The notes: a model not told the origin generated them from the letters alone. A stretch of DNA of 61,784 nucleotides from Lyngbya aestuarii BL J (GCF_000478195.2 NZ_AUZM01000036.1:1-61784), one strand, 5' to 3'; positions 26,789 to 37,048 are shown, counted from the first letter of the stretch. Program-made: numbers and translations.

Positions 26789-28699
26789 TTAATAACCGGC
26801 CGCTTTTATATATTGTAAAATTCCCTGAGCGATCGCTTGAGCCATCCGACTGCGTTGGGCGGGATCGGCTAAAACACTGGCATCATAACTATTGGTGAGA
26901 AAACCCACTTCTACCAACGCTGAAGGCATAGAAGTATTTCGCAACACATAAAACCGTGCCTGTTTTACCCCTCGGTTGGTCATATTAAAATTCGCCAAAA
27001 TACTATTTTGAATGTATCCCGCTAAAGAATAACCCGATTGATAATAAAACGTTTCAATGCCAGTTGCACCTGCCCGATAAGCCGCATTCGCGTGAATACT
27101 CACAAACAAAGTCGCCCCCAAACGGTTCGCCATCTGAACCCGAGGTTCCAGTTCAACTGTACGATCATCAAGACGAGTCATCACCGCACTCACCCCATTT
27201 TGCTCTAAAATTTGTGCCACCTGCTGAGAAATGGGCATAACAATATCTTTCTCTCGCAACCCGCCTACACCCACAGCACCCGGATCACTACCCCCATGTC
27301 CGGGGTCAATCATGACCACAACCCGTCCTTGAGGAGTTCGAGGGAGAGTGGGCTGACCCGAACCAATTGGTCGAGGCGGAAACGGTAGGGGACGACGAGA
27401 GGGGGGAGATTGACGACGAGGCGGTAAAAGCGGTCTAGGACTACTTCTCGAAGGTGTTCTAGTGTTTGTAGGCGGTTGAGGCGAGGGTTGAGAAGGCGGA
27501 GGAACAGGCGGAACAGAAGCCAAATTCATCCCCATCGGGAAAATAAGCTGTTCGGCACTATTTTGGCTTGGTTGTCCAATTTTCACCCGAGTGGCAGGTT
27601 CCACCAAAAGAGTAAAGGTTTCGGGGTCTTCTTGACGAATGCGGGTAGACAGAATCGGGCCACCGATTTCTCGTTGAGGAAGTTGAATATTTTCCGGGAG
27701 TTTAGCCGAGAAAAAGGTAATCCCATAGGCACCGGTTTCTCGATCCCAACCGTGAGTGTAGTTAAGCGGTTGGTCGGCTTTGACGACAAAATAAGTCTGA
27801 TCTTGTAGCTCAACCGATTCAATCGTCGCTAAACCTGTCGAAACTTGAATCGCTGGAGGTGTACTGCCTTGGGGCCAAATCGCCACCCCTCCGGCGGAAG
27901 GTCGAGCGTCCCAATTTTGACGAGTATTAGGGGTACTCATTGTCACCCGCACCACAGGCGGCGAGTTCGATAATTGCGTGACTTGGGTAACACTGACCCC
28001 ATCTTTACTCACCCGTTGACGAAAGGTACTCGACTGCGAGGTTAAAGTCGCTCCCAAGACATCAACCGTCATCCAGGTGCCATCTTGACTGCGCTTAAAT
28101 TCGATCTGGGGCATTTGACCGCCAGTATGCAGTACAATTCCATCATCGCGCACTTCTACGTCATCTACAGATGTTTGGCTAGTGGTGGGTCTAGGTTGAA
28201 CCGCAGTTTGTGTCGAAGGAGAGGGAGTCGGATAATTTTGGCGGTTAACGTTGACCGAACGACTGGCTGTTGGGGTGCTTGCGGAGGTTGAGCCACCAAT
28301 GGGTTGCGGAGAAGGAAGCTGTACCGTCCACTCCGTCGGAGAAATTCCCCGAAACTGAACCCTTTGGGGATCGAGGGTGTATCCATCAGCGAGTTCAACA
28401 ACAATACGAGCGGTTTGAGCATCGAACTGGCCCAACCGAATTTCTCGAATGGCTCCCCCAAATGACTGTTTGCGAGTGACACTTCCCAGTGTTGTTCCGG
28501 GTAAATCAATCACTAAACGAGTCGGGTTGGAGAGTAGAGAAGCACTGGGTTGTACTCCTCCTTGAGTTGTAAAGGAGAGTCGATTCTGCGAAGTCTCATA
28601 TCGCCAGTATTGCAGTTGAGCAGCTTCAGCCGGAGAGACGAATAAAAATAGACTGACTAAACTGGGGAAGATCCAGCGCAGCAATAGTGTTTTTCCCAT
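26789..28699 (-). CDS. amiC: N-acetylmuramoyl-L-alanine amidase with AMIN domains
   Basis: From ATG at 28699 (a GTG nine bases upstream is the alternative) the protein has 636 residues. It has a signal peptide (to about residue 26), a first AMIN domain (about 28-135), a Ser/Thr-rich linker, a second AMIN-like region (about 175-385), a proline-rich linker, and a C-terminal Amidase_3 domain. Zinc ligands and catalytic residues are visible in IDPGHGGSDPG, LREKDIV, VSIHANA and VEVGFLTN. The enzyme cuts the bond between muramic acid and the stem peptide in the periplasm. In filamentous cyanobacteria AmiC-type amidases also drill septal nanopores for cell-cell communication; whether this copy does so is inference. 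Confidence 0.93.
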   Translation of the reverse strand: MGKTLLLRWIFPSLVSLFLFVSPAEAAQLQYWRYETSQNRLSFTTQGGVQPSASLLSNPTRLVIDLPGTTLGSVTRKQSFGGAIREIRLGQFDAQTARIVVELADGYTLDPQRVQFRGISPTEWTVQLPSPQPIGGSTSASTPTASRSVNVNRQNYPTPSPSTQTAVQPRPTTSQTSVDDVEVRDDGIVLHTGGQMPQIEFKRSQDGTWMTVDVLGATLTSQSSTFRQRVSKDGVSVTQVTQLSNSPPVVRVTMSTPNTRQNWDARPSAGGVAIWPQGSTPPAIQVSTGLATIESVELQDQTYFVVKADQPLNYTHGWDRETGAYGITFFSAKLPENIQLPQREIGGPILSTRIRQEDPETFTLLVEPATRVKIGQPSQNSAEQLIFPMGMNLASVPPVPPPSQPSPQPPTNTRTPSRSSPRPLLPPRRQSPPSRRPLPFPPRPIGSGQPTLPRTPQGRVVVMIDPGHGGSDPGAVGVGGLREKDIVMPISQQVAQILEQNGVSAVMTRLDDRTVELEPRVQMANRLGATLFVSIHANAAYRAGATGIETFYYQSGYSLAGYIQNSILANFNMTNRGVKQARFYVLRNTSMPSALVEVGFLTNSYDASVLADPAQRSRMAQAIAQGILQYIKAAGY

Positions 28700-29077
28700 G
28701 CCTAACACAGTGAGGAAGTCGAACGAACCTTAAGAAGTCGATACTTAGCCATAAGCTCAAGAATCATATCACAGATTATGCCTTCTGACAGCGGGACTGC
28801 ATAACGGATAACCTGAGTTGGAAATAAATCTGTATCAATTGAATCTCCACAACGATCTCTCAAAATTGTATTCTAGAGAATGAACTTGCTAGAATAACAC
28901 AAGTTCCTAAAGACAGAGATATCGACAAAATGGATATCGCTATCGAGTCGTCATTGCTTCACTGTTCAATCAATGATTTGTTATTCCCATACGGCTTGTT
29001 ATTGGGCAAATCAGCAAAGTTGAACAAAATTTTTGATTTTCTAGGGATCGTCGGGTTGATTGCAGAAGGAGGTTAAG
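28700..29077. other. Divergent intergenic region
   Basis: These 378 bp separate the amidase gene and the GGCT-like gene. Apart from a strong AGGAGGT ribosome-binding site at 29067-29073 I see no gene, repeat or recognisable operator. Both promoters must lie here. Confidence 0.5.
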
Positions 29078-29692
29078 TTGAGTCTCAATTCTAAGCTGAG
29101 ATTAACAAATCAATTGGAGTTTTGTGCTCAGACCAAATCACAGCTATCTCCAACCGAGGAGATGTTTTATTATTTTGCTTATGGTTCTTGTATGTGTCCA
29201 GTAGACTTACAGCGAACCATGGGAGAATTAACCTATCAATATGTGATGGGGCCTGCGATTCTTCAAGGGTATCGACTCGGCTTTTATCGGCGATCGCAAC
29301 GTCGAAATTGTGGGGTGCTTGATATCGTAAAAGACCCTAATTCTGCGGTGGAAGGGGTTCTTTATCAGCTTCCTCAACGGATGAGTGATTTACTCGATGA
29401 ACGCGAAGAAGTTCGTTTTGATACTCATCAAGGGATTCATATCGGTGGCTATCAACCTGAACGGATTGAAGTTTTTTATTTGAATCAATTATACACGAAT
29501 GTTCGCACCTATACTGTAATTAATAAGTTACCGGAAGAACTCGCTCCCAATGATTGGTATTTTAACGTCGTTTTACGGGGTGCGGTGACTTGTGGACTCA
29601 CTCAAGAATATTGCTGGAAATTGTTTGAACATATGCACAAACTTCAACAAAAACAAATTCAAATTTCATCTCCTTTATTACGTTCGGCGTAA
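29078..29692 (+). CDS. Gamma-glutamylcyclotransferase-like protein
   Basis: The best start is TTG at 29078-29080, because AGGAGGT lies five bases upstream; an in-frame TTG at 29060 would overlap that site, and ATG at 29163 has none. This gives 204 residues. The core starts YYFAYGSCM, the substrate-binding loop of the GGCT fold (YGSN in most members). LQGYRLGFYRRSQRRNCGVLD and AVEGVLYQLPQRMSDLLDERE follow, the latter with the catalytic Glu region. Enzymes of this fold cyclise gamma-glutamyl peptides to 5-oxoproline. The Asn-to-Cys change in YGS(N/C)M may alter substrate. Confidence 0.8.
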   Translation: MSLNSKLRLTNQLEFCAQTKSQLSPTEEMFYYFAYGSCMCPVDLQRTMGELTYQYVMGPAILQGYRLGFYRRSQRRNCGVLDIVKDPNSAVEGVLYQLPQRMSDLLDEREEVRFDTHQGIHIGGYQPERIEVFYLNQLYTNVRTYTVINKLPEELAPNDWYFNVVLRGAVTCGLTQEYCWKLFEHMHKLQQKQIQISSPLLRSA

Positions 29693-29710
29693 ATTAGTAA
29701 CTGGAAAAAT

Positions 29711-29740
29711 TGTAGAGACGTTGTATCTAGCATCTCTACA
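29711..29740. repeat. 30-bp palindromic element, TGTAGAGA type, second copy
   Basis: It begins TGTAGAGACG and ends CATCTCTACA, with the same arm sequence and total length as 4702-4731. It lies 18 bp after the GGCT-like stop, so a terminator or RNA-processing role is possible. Confidence 0.75.
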
Positions 29741-29885
29741 CCAATATTAACACCAATTATAGAGAGATTAAGTACAACGAGAATCTGGCTCTTGCATAAA
29801 TAACTTTTTTCAAGTATGATCATCAGCTTGGCTATCACTAAAATCAAGAGTTGAGATTAAGTTGACATGAGGCTTTAAGGAGGGA

Positions 29886-30944
29886 ATGATAGACAACTCT
29901 ATCACTTTTATAGATTTATTTGCTGGTATTGGTGGTTTTCGTATTGCTCTAGAAAAAGCTGGCTATCGCTGCATTTATTCTTGTGAAATTAACCCAGCTT
30001 GTCAAAAGGTTTATGATCAAAATTTTGGAGAGATTCCGGAAAACGATATCTCTAAAATAGAAATTAATAAGATCCCTAATCACGATATTTTAACCGCAGG
30101 CTTTCCTTGTCAACCCTTTAGTATTTGTGGGAAAAGAAGTGGGTTTAAAGATACAAGAGGAACACTTTTTTTTCATTTATGTAAAATAATAGAAGCTAAA
30201 AAACCTCAAGTTATTTTTTTGGAAAATGTCAAGCATTTACTCCATCATGATCAGGGTAAAACTCTAGATACTATTTTGTATTCATTAGAAGATCTAGGGT
30301 ATTTAGTAGACTATAAGATTTTGAATGCTAAAGATTTTGGAGTTCCTCAAAATCGAGAACGGATTGTTATTTTTGGCACACTCAGTAAAAAATTTAACTT
30401 TAATTTAGTTAGAACTAAATCACCTTTCCCATCATTACTTAGTTTTTTGGATAAAAAGGGAGACTTTGAATATTTGACTCCTAATGAATACACTTTAATT
30501 GATCATCCTAAATGTCAAGATTCTGGATTATTATTTGTAGGTTATCGTAATAAAAATATCTGGAAAAAAGGAGTTAGACCTAATACAGAACATCTTTCTA
30601 GAGTTCATCGACAACCCAATCGAATTTATTCTGTTGAGGGTGTTCATCCTACCTTACCTTCTCAGGAAACATCAGGAAGATTTTTTATTTACTTACCACA
30701 AGAAAATGCGGTTCGTAAATTAACGATTACTGAGTGTTATAAGATTATGGGATTTCCCTCTGATTTTAAAATTCACCCGAGTCTAGCAGAATGTTATAAA
30801 CAAATTGGTAATTCTGTTTGTATTCCTATGGTTTATGAACTGGCAGTTCAACTCAAAAAACAAAATTTAATCAACAATAGTCATGATGATATTAGTTCCA
30901 AAAATACTTTTAACAATTCATCTCAAACTATTCAAAGGGAGTGA
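29886..30944 (+). CDS. DNA (cytosine-5-)-methyltransferase
   Basis: This 352-residue protein shows the ordered C5-methyltransferase motifs: FIDLFAGIGGFRIAL (I, SAM binding), GFPCQPFSICG (IV, catalytic C75), FLENVKHLL (VI), VPQNRERIVIFG (VIII) and CYKQIGNSV (X). The target-recognition region lies at about 190-260 (GYRNKNIWKKGVRPNTEHLS). A GGAGG site precedes the ATG. The next gene is a restriction-endonuclease fragment, so this was part of a type II R-M system. Base composition is more A/T-rich than many neighbours, in keeping with a mobile unit. The recognition site cannot be read from the sequence. Confidence 0.93.
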   Translation: MIDNSITFIDLFAGIGGFRIALEKAGYRCIYSCEINPACQKVYDQNFGEIPENDISKIEINKIPNHDILTAGFPCQPFSICGKRSGFKDTRGTLFFHLCKIIEAKKPQVIFLENVKHLLHHDQGKTLDTILYSLEDLGYLVDYKILNAKDFGVPQNRERIVIFGTLSKKFNFNLVRTKSPFPSLLSFLDKKGDFEYLTPNEYTLIDHPKCQDSGLLFVGYRNKNIWKKGVRPNTEHLSRVHRQPNRIYSVEGVHPTLPSQETSGRFFIYLPQENAVRKLTITECYKIMGFPSDFKIHPSLAECYKQIGNSVCIPMVYELAVQLKKQNLINNSHDDISSKNTFNNSSQTIQRE

Positions 30945-31368
30945 TACCGCTTCCGATCAAACATCTCAGAGTGCAGGAGATCTAGAAATTTTAGATAAAA
31001 ATCAAAACTTAATTGAAGCAATAGAAATTAAGCATGGTAAAGAAATTGATTTACAAATGATTCGTATTGCCAAGGATAAAATCATTAAATTTAATCCAAG
31101 AAGATATTATATATTTTCTTCTGCCGATCCTGAAGTGAAAACATCTGAAATCAGTCTCATTGAGAATGAAATGGCTAAAATTATAAAAGAACACGGATGT
31201 TTTGTAATCACCAATGGAATTCTTCCGACTTTAAAATCTTACTTGCGATTAATTAACTCTATCGAAGATTTTGTCATGAATTACTCGACCTTAATTGAAT
31301 TAGATCCAGAACTTCAAGCGATTCATAAGGTCAAATGGAATGAAATTTTGTCTTCTTTAGATAACTAA
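30883..31368 (+). pseudogene. N-terminally truncated type II restriction endonuclease
   Basis: A 161-residue frame overlaps the methyltransferase 3' end by 62 bp. The first 18 residues only read methyltransferase DNA in another frame. From GSDTASDQTSQSAGDLEILD on, the sequence looks like a nuclease: an Asp in AGDLEIL (D33) and EAIEIKHGK (E48-x-K50) make a PD-(D/E)xK core. Type II enzymes of this kind usually have a long N-terminal part before the core, and here it is absent. A deletion fusing the two genes explains this. Alternatively a small intact nuclease with a translational restart is possible. Activity is unlikely but not excluded. Confidence 0.7.
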
Positions 31369-31404
31369 AAACACACAATTTCACCCCAAATACTGTTCAC
31401 TGAT

Positions 31405-32844
31405 TTAAGACGCTTCTTTTTGTTCTTTGTACAGAGACTTAAATTGTTTTTGTTGTTGTTTGTGATCGACAATGGGTTCGGGATAGTCGCAAGCTTCTCG
31501 ATCTTGTGATGAGATTTTTCCGCTGACTAAATCTTCTGTTTCTAAACTACTTAATTCCGGCAACCATTGACGAATATATTCCCCTTCAGGATCATATTTT
31601 TGGGTTTGAGTTGTGGGGTTAAAAATTCTCAAGGGTTTGGGGTCCATGCCACTGGATGCACTCCATTGCCATCCCCCATTATTAGCCGATAAATCCCCAT
31701 CAATCAATTTTTGCATAAAATATTTCTCGCCCCATTGCCAATTAATCATTAAATCTTTGGTGAGGAAATTAGCAACAATCATCCGACAACGGTTGTGCAT
31801 CCATCCACTTTCATTGAGTTGTCGCATCGCTGCATCAACAATCGGATATCCGGTTTTTCCTTCACACCACGCTTGGAAATGTTCTTGATTTTCACTCCAA
31901 GGAAAGTCTTTAAAATGATCCCGATAAGGGCCATTTGCTAGTTCTGGAAAGTGATACATTGCTTGTTGATAAAATTCTCGCCAAGCGAGTTCCTGTTGCC
32001 ATACTTTAATATGATTTCTCGCTTCATCACTGCGAGTATTTTCCATCGCTTCCAGGGTTTTTGCCCAAACAGTACGAATCCCAATTACTCCAAATTTCAA
32101 CGCTGCACTCAGTTGAGACGTGCCATCATTCGCCGGAAAATTGCGTTGTTCGTCGTATTCAAATAAAGCGCGATCACAAAACTCCTCTAAACGATTTTGA
32201 GCCGCTTCTTCTCCGGGTTCTAAAACTAACTCATTCTCCCAAACAAAGCCTAAATCTTTGGGAGTTGGTAAATCAATTATACCATTTTTTCGAGCCGTTT
32301 TCAATTGTTCTTCGTTCAGTCCAGTTGGATTTTGAGAAAAAGTATGAATTGGTTTTTGCTTCTTTCTTTTGCTCCAATTATTCCAATAGGGCGTGTAAAC
32401 CTTATAAGGTTCATTTGCAGATTTTGTCCGAATTTCATCCGGTGTATGAAGTAACTGATCCCAAACCGTTTCAACTCCAATATTGACTGATTTTAAGGCT
32501 TCAGAAACCTGTTGATCGCGTTCTTTTGCATAGGGTTCGACATCCAAATTCCAATAGACTGCTTTTGCCTCTAATGCTTTGGCAAGTTTGGGTATGGCTT
32601 GACTAGGTTTATCCTGTAAAATCAACAGTTGACTGCCAAGTTTTTGATACTGTTGTTGCAGCTTTTCTAAACAGCCTATCATATAAGTGACTCTAGCCGG
32701 AGCAACATCATCTTTCTCTAGAATATTCGGATCAAGACAAAAAATACCCACGAGTTGAGAACTTTTTTCTCGGGCTGATGCTAATCCTTTGTGATCAGAA
32801 ATTCGCAAGTCACGACGATGCCAAAATAAAATTAAATCAGACAT
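31405..32844 (-). CDS. phrA: Class I deoxyribodipyrimidine photolyase
   Basis: A 479-residue photolyase. The N-terminal alpha/beta antenna domain starts [18 protein letters not shown]. The C-terminal helical FAD domain has [39 protein letters not shown], and [15 protein letters not shown]. Together these fit a cyclobutane-pyrimidine-dimer photolyase of the cyanobacterial 8-HDF type, which uses blue light to split UV-induced thymine dimers. The electron-transfer tryptophans are in the expected places. It converges with the nuclease fragment and lies 48 bp downstream of the Nudix gene on its own strand. Confidence 0.94.
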   Translation of the reverse strand: MSDLILFWHRRDLRISDHKGLASAREKSSQLVGIFCLDPNILEKDDVAPARVTYMIGCLEKLQQQYQKLGSQLLILQDKPSQAIPKLAKALEAKAVYWNLDVEPYAKERDQQVSEALKSVNIGVETVWDQLLHTPDEIRTKSANEPYKVYTPYWNNWSKRKKQKPIHTFSQNPTGLNEEQLKTARKNGIIDLPTPKDLGFVWENELVLEPGEEAAQNRLEEFCDRALFEYDEQRNFPANDGTSQLSAALKFGVIGIRTVWAKTLEAMENTRSDEARNHIKVWQQELAWREFYQQAMYHFPELANGPYRDHFKDFPWSENQEHFQAWCEGKTGYPIVDAAMRQLNESGWMHNRCRMIVANFLTKDLMINWQWGEKYFMQKLIDGDLSANNGGWQWSASSGMDPKPLRIFNPTTQTQKYDPEGEYIRQWLPELSSLETEDLVSGKISSQDREACDYPEPIVDHKQQQKQFKSLYKEQKEAS

Positions 32845-32892
32845 AAAAAATCAAACAGGAGACAGTTAACAAGTTTAGCTGAATTTAAACAA

Positions 32893-33444
32893 TTAGTTTT
32901 TGAGAAAGGGTTTAGCCAATAATAAACTAGAAATCGATTTCGAGTCTACAGGCTCACCGTCTAGGATAGCTTGTTCTAACTCTTGCGGAGTCATTAATAC
33001 CACCTCAATATCTTCATCCTCATCCTGTGCGGGTGGTTTTTCAAGTTTTTCTAAATCTTCGGCGAGAAATGAATAGATAATTTCATCAGAATAACCGGGT
33101 GCGAGAATAAATTGTCCGAGTTTACGCCATTTGTGGGCGCGATAACCTGTTTCTTCTTCAATTTCGCGCTTAACAGTGTCTGCGGGATTTTCATTATTAT
33201 CAATCGTTCCGGCAGGAAATTCTAGAGTGCGTCCCTGTATTGCAAAACGATATTGTCTAACTAGCACTAATTTTCCGTCTGAAGTCACGGGAATAATCAA
33301 GGCGCCACCCGGATGACGAATACATTCCCATTCTCCAACAGCGCCGTTGGGAATGCGAAGACGGTTGACTTCGTAGCTAAAGCGACGTCCCTGATAAAAA
33401 AGACGGTGTTGGAGAATTTCGGGTGGTTCAGATCCAAGTGTCAT
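32893..33444 (-). CDS. Nudix hydrolase, ADP-ribose pyrophosphatase type
   Basis: The preferred start is ATG at 33444 (183 residues); a 25-residue upstream extension lacks family similarity. The Nudix box is complete in GTIDNNENPADTVKREIEEE followed by TGY. The N-terminal strands (FSYEVNRLRIPNGAVGEWE, VRQYRFAIQGRTLEFPAG) are typical of ADP-ribose pyrophosphatases, which split ADP-ribose to AMP and ribose 5-phosphate. It lies upstream of photolyase in the same direction and may form an operon with it. Confidence 0.9.
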   Translation of the reverse strand: MTLGSEPPEILQHRLFYQGRRFSYEVNRLRIPNGAVGEWECIRHPGGALIIPVTSDGKLVLVRQYRFAIQGRTLEFPAGTIDNNENPADTVKREIEEETGYRAHKWRKLGQFILAPGYSDEIIYSFLAEDLEKLEKPPAQDEDEDIEVVLMTPQELEQAILDGEPVDSKSISSLLLAKPFLKN

Positions 33445-33617
33445 AGGATTGAAGATTAAAAATTTTAGATTAAACAGTTGGTCATCTCTAGAATATCCTA
33501 CACGATTTGGAGAATTCACGATTTTTAGTTCTTCGCAAAATTTAATCTCTTGAAATTGTGTACGGGTTAGATTTCAAACGATAGAATGAATTTTTAGAGA
33601 ACAATGAGCTGGAATCA

Positions 33618-35321
33618 ATGATGCAATATTTGAATAAGTCTGCTTTGAATTGGTGTCAATCTTCTGGGGTTGTTGCTTTGCTTTTGGGTGTATTTTCCAC
33701 TCTTGTTACTGCTTTTCCTTTGAACGCCGCAGATGAAATTAATTTTGTGTTTGCTACGGCTCGGGTATCGGTTCCCATTCGTTCTTTAGAAAACTTTGCT
33801 CGAACAGGAGAAATTGATCGTCATCTCAGAACTTATTTTAATTTAGCCAGGGCAACACCCGCAGAAAAAGCTAAATTTCAGGAAACTCTAAGTCGGCGAA
33901 TAGATGTCAATACGATTCAACTCTCTCGCATTTTAAACACAGCCATTGGTGCAGATATTCTCTCAATTCTTGGGCTGTATATTACCGTTAAAACTGGAGA
34001 AGATGAGCAATCGGCTTTAAAGACAGCCCTAATTGAATCTGCATCGGATTCTCAAGGATTAACCGTATTAAATTTTCTCGATCATCTCCCCAGTAACCTA
34101 CAGATTAATCTGGATCAAATTCTTAGGTTAAGAAATACAATTCAAGTCGTTATTAATGCAACTCGTGTTCTCAATGAAGAAGTGGCGAATTTATCGAGGG
34201 AAGCGACGCTTTTAGATCAAACGGATTTTTCATCTTTAGCCGATCTCCGTCAGCCCGGAACTTACGGTGTCGAGGAACCTCAACGGTTATTCCTGTATGA
34301 TGCTCAACGCAACCGCAGATTTTATGTCGATCTTTATCAACCGCAAATCTGGCGAACAGGCAAAACTCCTGTTGTGATTATCTCTCATGGTTTGGCTTCA
34401 AGGCCTGAAGATTTTGCCAGACGGGCTAGACATTTGACCTCTTACGGCTATGTGGTTGCGCTTCCTCAACATCCGGGTAGCGATCTCCGTCACGTGGAAG
34501 ACTTGTTAGCTGGTCGAACTCAGGAAGTTTTTGAGGTGCAAGAATTTATTAATCGCCCTCAAGATATTAGCTTTGTTTTAGATGAGTTGGAACGACGAAA
34601 TGAAAAGTATTTTGAATCCCGACTTCAACTAGATCGGGTGGGAGTGTATGGTCATTCTTTTGGGGGATATACAGCCTTAGCAGTGGGGGGTGCAGAAATT
34701 GATTTAGAAAATTTACAGCAGGAATGTGAGGAAGAATTTAGCTACTTAAATACATCTTTACTGTTGCAATGTCGCGCTCTTTCTTTACCCAATTTACCCA
34801 CTCAATTTCGTGATCCGAGAGTTCAAGCGGTGATTGGTGCTAATCCGGTTAATCGAAGTATTTTTGGTCAAAACGGTTTAGTGGCTGTCGATATTCCGGT
34901 TTTGTTGGGGGCGGGTCTTTATGATCCGGCAACTCCAGCGATTTTTGAACAGGCGGGTTCTTTTATTTGGTTACAATCTCCGCAGAAGTATTTGATGATT
35001 ATTGAAGGACAGGCCCACGTTGATTTTTCTCAACTCGATGCTGGAATAACAGACGCGATTAATTCCGTTGAACAGTTGATTCTTCCAAGTCCCGAGTTAA
35101 TTGATAGTTATGCCAATGGTGCAGTTGTTGCTTTTTTTGAGATTTATATTGCCAATAATCAAGAGCTAATCCCTTATCTATCTTCGGCTTACTTTGACTA
35201 TATTAGTCAAGGACAGTTATTCAAAGGTTTTTTGATTGACGGCTCGGGGGCGGAACCCTTAAAACAAAAGTTGCTCCCTTTCAAACAAGAATTCCTCAGA
35301 CAGAGATCTACTCCGGACTGA
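33618..35321 (+). CDS. Secreted alpha/beta hydrolase with N-terminal DUF1400 domain
   Basis: A 567-residue protein with a signal peptide (about 1-38, ending LNAAD). A DUF1400 domain follows (about 40-170, FVFATARVSVPIRSLENFA), which in cyanobacteria is attached to extracellular lipase-like hydrolases. The catalytic alpha/beta hydrolase domain has VVIISHGLASRPEDFARRA and the nucleophile elbow GHSFGG (S347). The expected Asp and His are probably in LLGAGLYDPATP and IEGQAHVDF. It resembles platelet-activating-factor acetylhydrolase-type esterases. The substrate is unknown. Confidence 0.88.
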   Translation: MMQYLNKSALNWCQSSGVVALLLGVFSTLVTAFPLNAADEINFVFATARVSVPIRSLENFARTGEIDRHLRTYFNLARATPAEKAKFQETLSRRIDVNTIQLSRILNTAIGADILSILGLYITVKTGEDEQSALKTALIESASDSQGLTVLNFLDHLPSNLQINLDQILRLRNTIQVVINATRVLNEEVANLSREATLLDQTDFSSLADLRQPGTYGVEEPQRLFLYDAQRNRRFYVDLYQPQIWRTGKTPVVIISHGLASRPEDFARRARHLTSYGYVVALPQHPGSDLRHVEDLLAGRTQEVFEVQEFINRPQDISFVLDELERRNEKYFESRLQLDRVGVYGHSFGGYTALAVGGAEIDLENLQQECEEEFSYLNTSLLLQCRALSLPNLPTQFRDPRVQAVIGANPVNRSIFGQNGLVAVDIPVLLGAGLYDPATPAIFEQAGSFIWLQSPQKYLMIIEGQAHVDFSQLDAGITDAINSVEQLILPSPELIDSYANGAVVAFFEIYIANNQELIPYLSSAYFDYISQGQLFKGFLIDGSGAEPLKQKLLPFKQEFLRQRSTPD

Positions 35322-35559
35322 TCCAATGGCCAAAATTACTCGGCATCTGTTCCCATTCAGAGCCTTTTTCTAAACCGAGAGACAGATTTTGTAAATTAGT
35401 GTAAAATACTATGAAGTTATCAAAATCCCTTGCTACTCTACAATAGAGGCATATTTCAAAGCGTCTTTAGCTCGGGTTAATCATTCCTATCAGGACAACT
35501 AATGTAACATTACTTAATATTGCCGCTATAATGATTCGTGTGAGCAAGCGAGCAAAGGA

Positions 35560-36318
35560 ATGGTACAAGCTTTGTTTGGAAGCACTCCTTTTCAGACCCA
35601 AGGTGGCGATCGCATCGTCAGCAAAGCTGTTGGTGCAGCAATCGCAGCACTATTCAAGCGTTCTGAAAAAGTTGAGGCAAACGTCCGTGCTGAACCCGTA
35701 GCCAAGCTGTTACAGGGCAGTGTAGATGGCTTTGACTTCATCGGCCAAGGAATGCTGATGTATAACGGGCTTCGTATTGCGGTGATGGAACTCTACCTAG
35801 AAGCAGTATCGATTGATTTCGGTGCAATCTTCGCAGGTCAAGTGAAGTTACGGCAACCCACGCAAGCCACGATGCGAGTCGTCTTAACAGAGGAGGATTT
35901 AACGTCTTCGTTCAATACTCCTTTTATTATCGATAAGCTACAACGACTGCAATATCAAGGACAACCGTTAAAGTTTAGCGATACCGAGATGCGGATTACG
36001 CCCGAGAAAAAGCTGCATCTGCAATCTCAGGTACGAGTTGGTGATTCTAATCAGCCCATTTCGCTTAACTTTACGAGCCAAGTTGACATTGAGGAACGTC
36101 GTAAGATTCAGTTTACCGATGTCTCCTACGAAGGGGACTCTGAAGCAGTAAGTCTCGGTAAAGCATTGATTGATCATGTTAACAACTTGCTGGACTTAGA
36201 CAAATTCGCGCTCGATGGCACACTTTTGCGGATAGACCGATTGCGAATCCAGAATGAATCTTTGATCTTTTATGGAGCAGCTCAAATTAACCGATTTCCG
36301 CAAATGAAGAAACGTTAG
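35560..36318 (+). CDS. DUF2993 (LmeA-like) family protein
   Basis: A 252-residue protein of the cyanobacterial DUF2993 family, with the characteristic GQGMLMYNGLRIAVMELYLE and RQPTQATMRVVLTEEDL segments. It lacks a signal peptide. Distant relatives in actinobacteria (LmeA) are lipid-binding envelope proteins; the cyanobacterial members have no assigned role. It stands alone with a 238-bp upstream spacer. Confidence 0.85.
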   Translation: MVQALFGSTPFQTQGGDRIVSKAVGAAIAALFKRSEKVEANVRAEPVAKLLQGSVDGFDFIGQGMLMYNGLRIAVMELYLEAVSIDFGAIFAGQVKLRQPTQATMRVVLTEEDLTSSFNTPFIIDKLQRLQYQGQPLKFSDTEMRITPEKKLHLQSQVRVGDSNQPISLNFTSQVDIEERRKIQFTDVSYEGDSEAVSLGKALIDHVNNLLDLDKFALDGTLLRIDRLRIQNESLIFYGAAQINRFPQMKKR

Positions 36319-36352
36319 TTCAGGATTTTAACGGAATTGAAATTTATCGCTG

Positions 36353-37042
36353 CTACTCGGTTTCCTCGTTCAAGTGTAATTTTTTGCGGGTTATACTCGG
36401 CAGTACACATAATCCTCCTGCTATTGCCAAAGCGAGGAATATCGAGAAGCGATCACTTCCTTCTATTGCCTGTTTTCCGCTAACGCCTAACCAAGTGTAA
36501 GTCAAAGTACCGGGAATAATTCCCAAGAAAGTGCCGATTGTATAGGATTTTAACTCAATGGCGGTGAGTCCAAACAAAAAGTTGGATAAGTTAAAAGGAA
36601 AAATCGGGGCCAACCGCACAAATAACACAAACTTCAATGGGTTTTGAGCCGTAGCTCGATTAAATTTTCTGAATATTCGCTGGCGACCAAAGATTTTTTG
36701 CGACCAATTTCGCAGTAAATATCGAGAGACTCCAAAGGCTGCGATCGCTCCAATTGTAGCAGCAATCACTGACCAAACTGTTCCCCAAACTAAACCTAAA
36801 AAGATTCCTCCTGCCATAGTTAACGGAATTACTGGAATACCGATAACAGTTAGGAGGATGTAGAGTAGAATATATGCAAAAATCGCCCAATTTCCCCATT
36901 GTTTAATCGAATTCGTCAGCAAAACCGGATCGAGATGATCGAGTTTCCAAGGACTGAAATAAACCACCCAGAGAAGGCTAACCAGACCCAGAGTTAACCA
37001 AAAACGCCGACTTTTGAGTAACTTTTTGGGGAAAATAGGCAT
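36353..37042 (-). CDS. TVP38/TMEM64 (VTT-domain) membrane protein, copy 1
   Basis: A 229-residue integral membrane protein of the VTT/DedA-like superfamily. It has about five to six helices and the family motif FVRLAPIFPFNLSNFLFGLT. VTT proteins are thought to scramble or flip membrane lipids. It is the third gene of an apparent minus-strand operon after the radical SAM gene and a second VTT gene, with a 6-bp gap. Confidence 0.88.
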   Translation of the reverse strand: MPIFPKKLLKSRRFWLTLGLVSLLWVVYFSPWKLDHLDPVLLTNSIKQWGNWAIFAYILLYILLTVIGIPVIPLTMAGGIFLGLVWGTVWSVIAATIGAIAAFGVSRYLLRNWSQKIFGRQRIFRKFNRATAQNPLKFVLFVRLAPIFPFNLSNFLFGLTAIELKSYTIGTFLGIIPGTLTYTWLGVSGKQAIEGSDRFSIFLALAIAGGLCVLPSITRKKLHLNEETE

Positions 37043-37048
37043 TATTTT

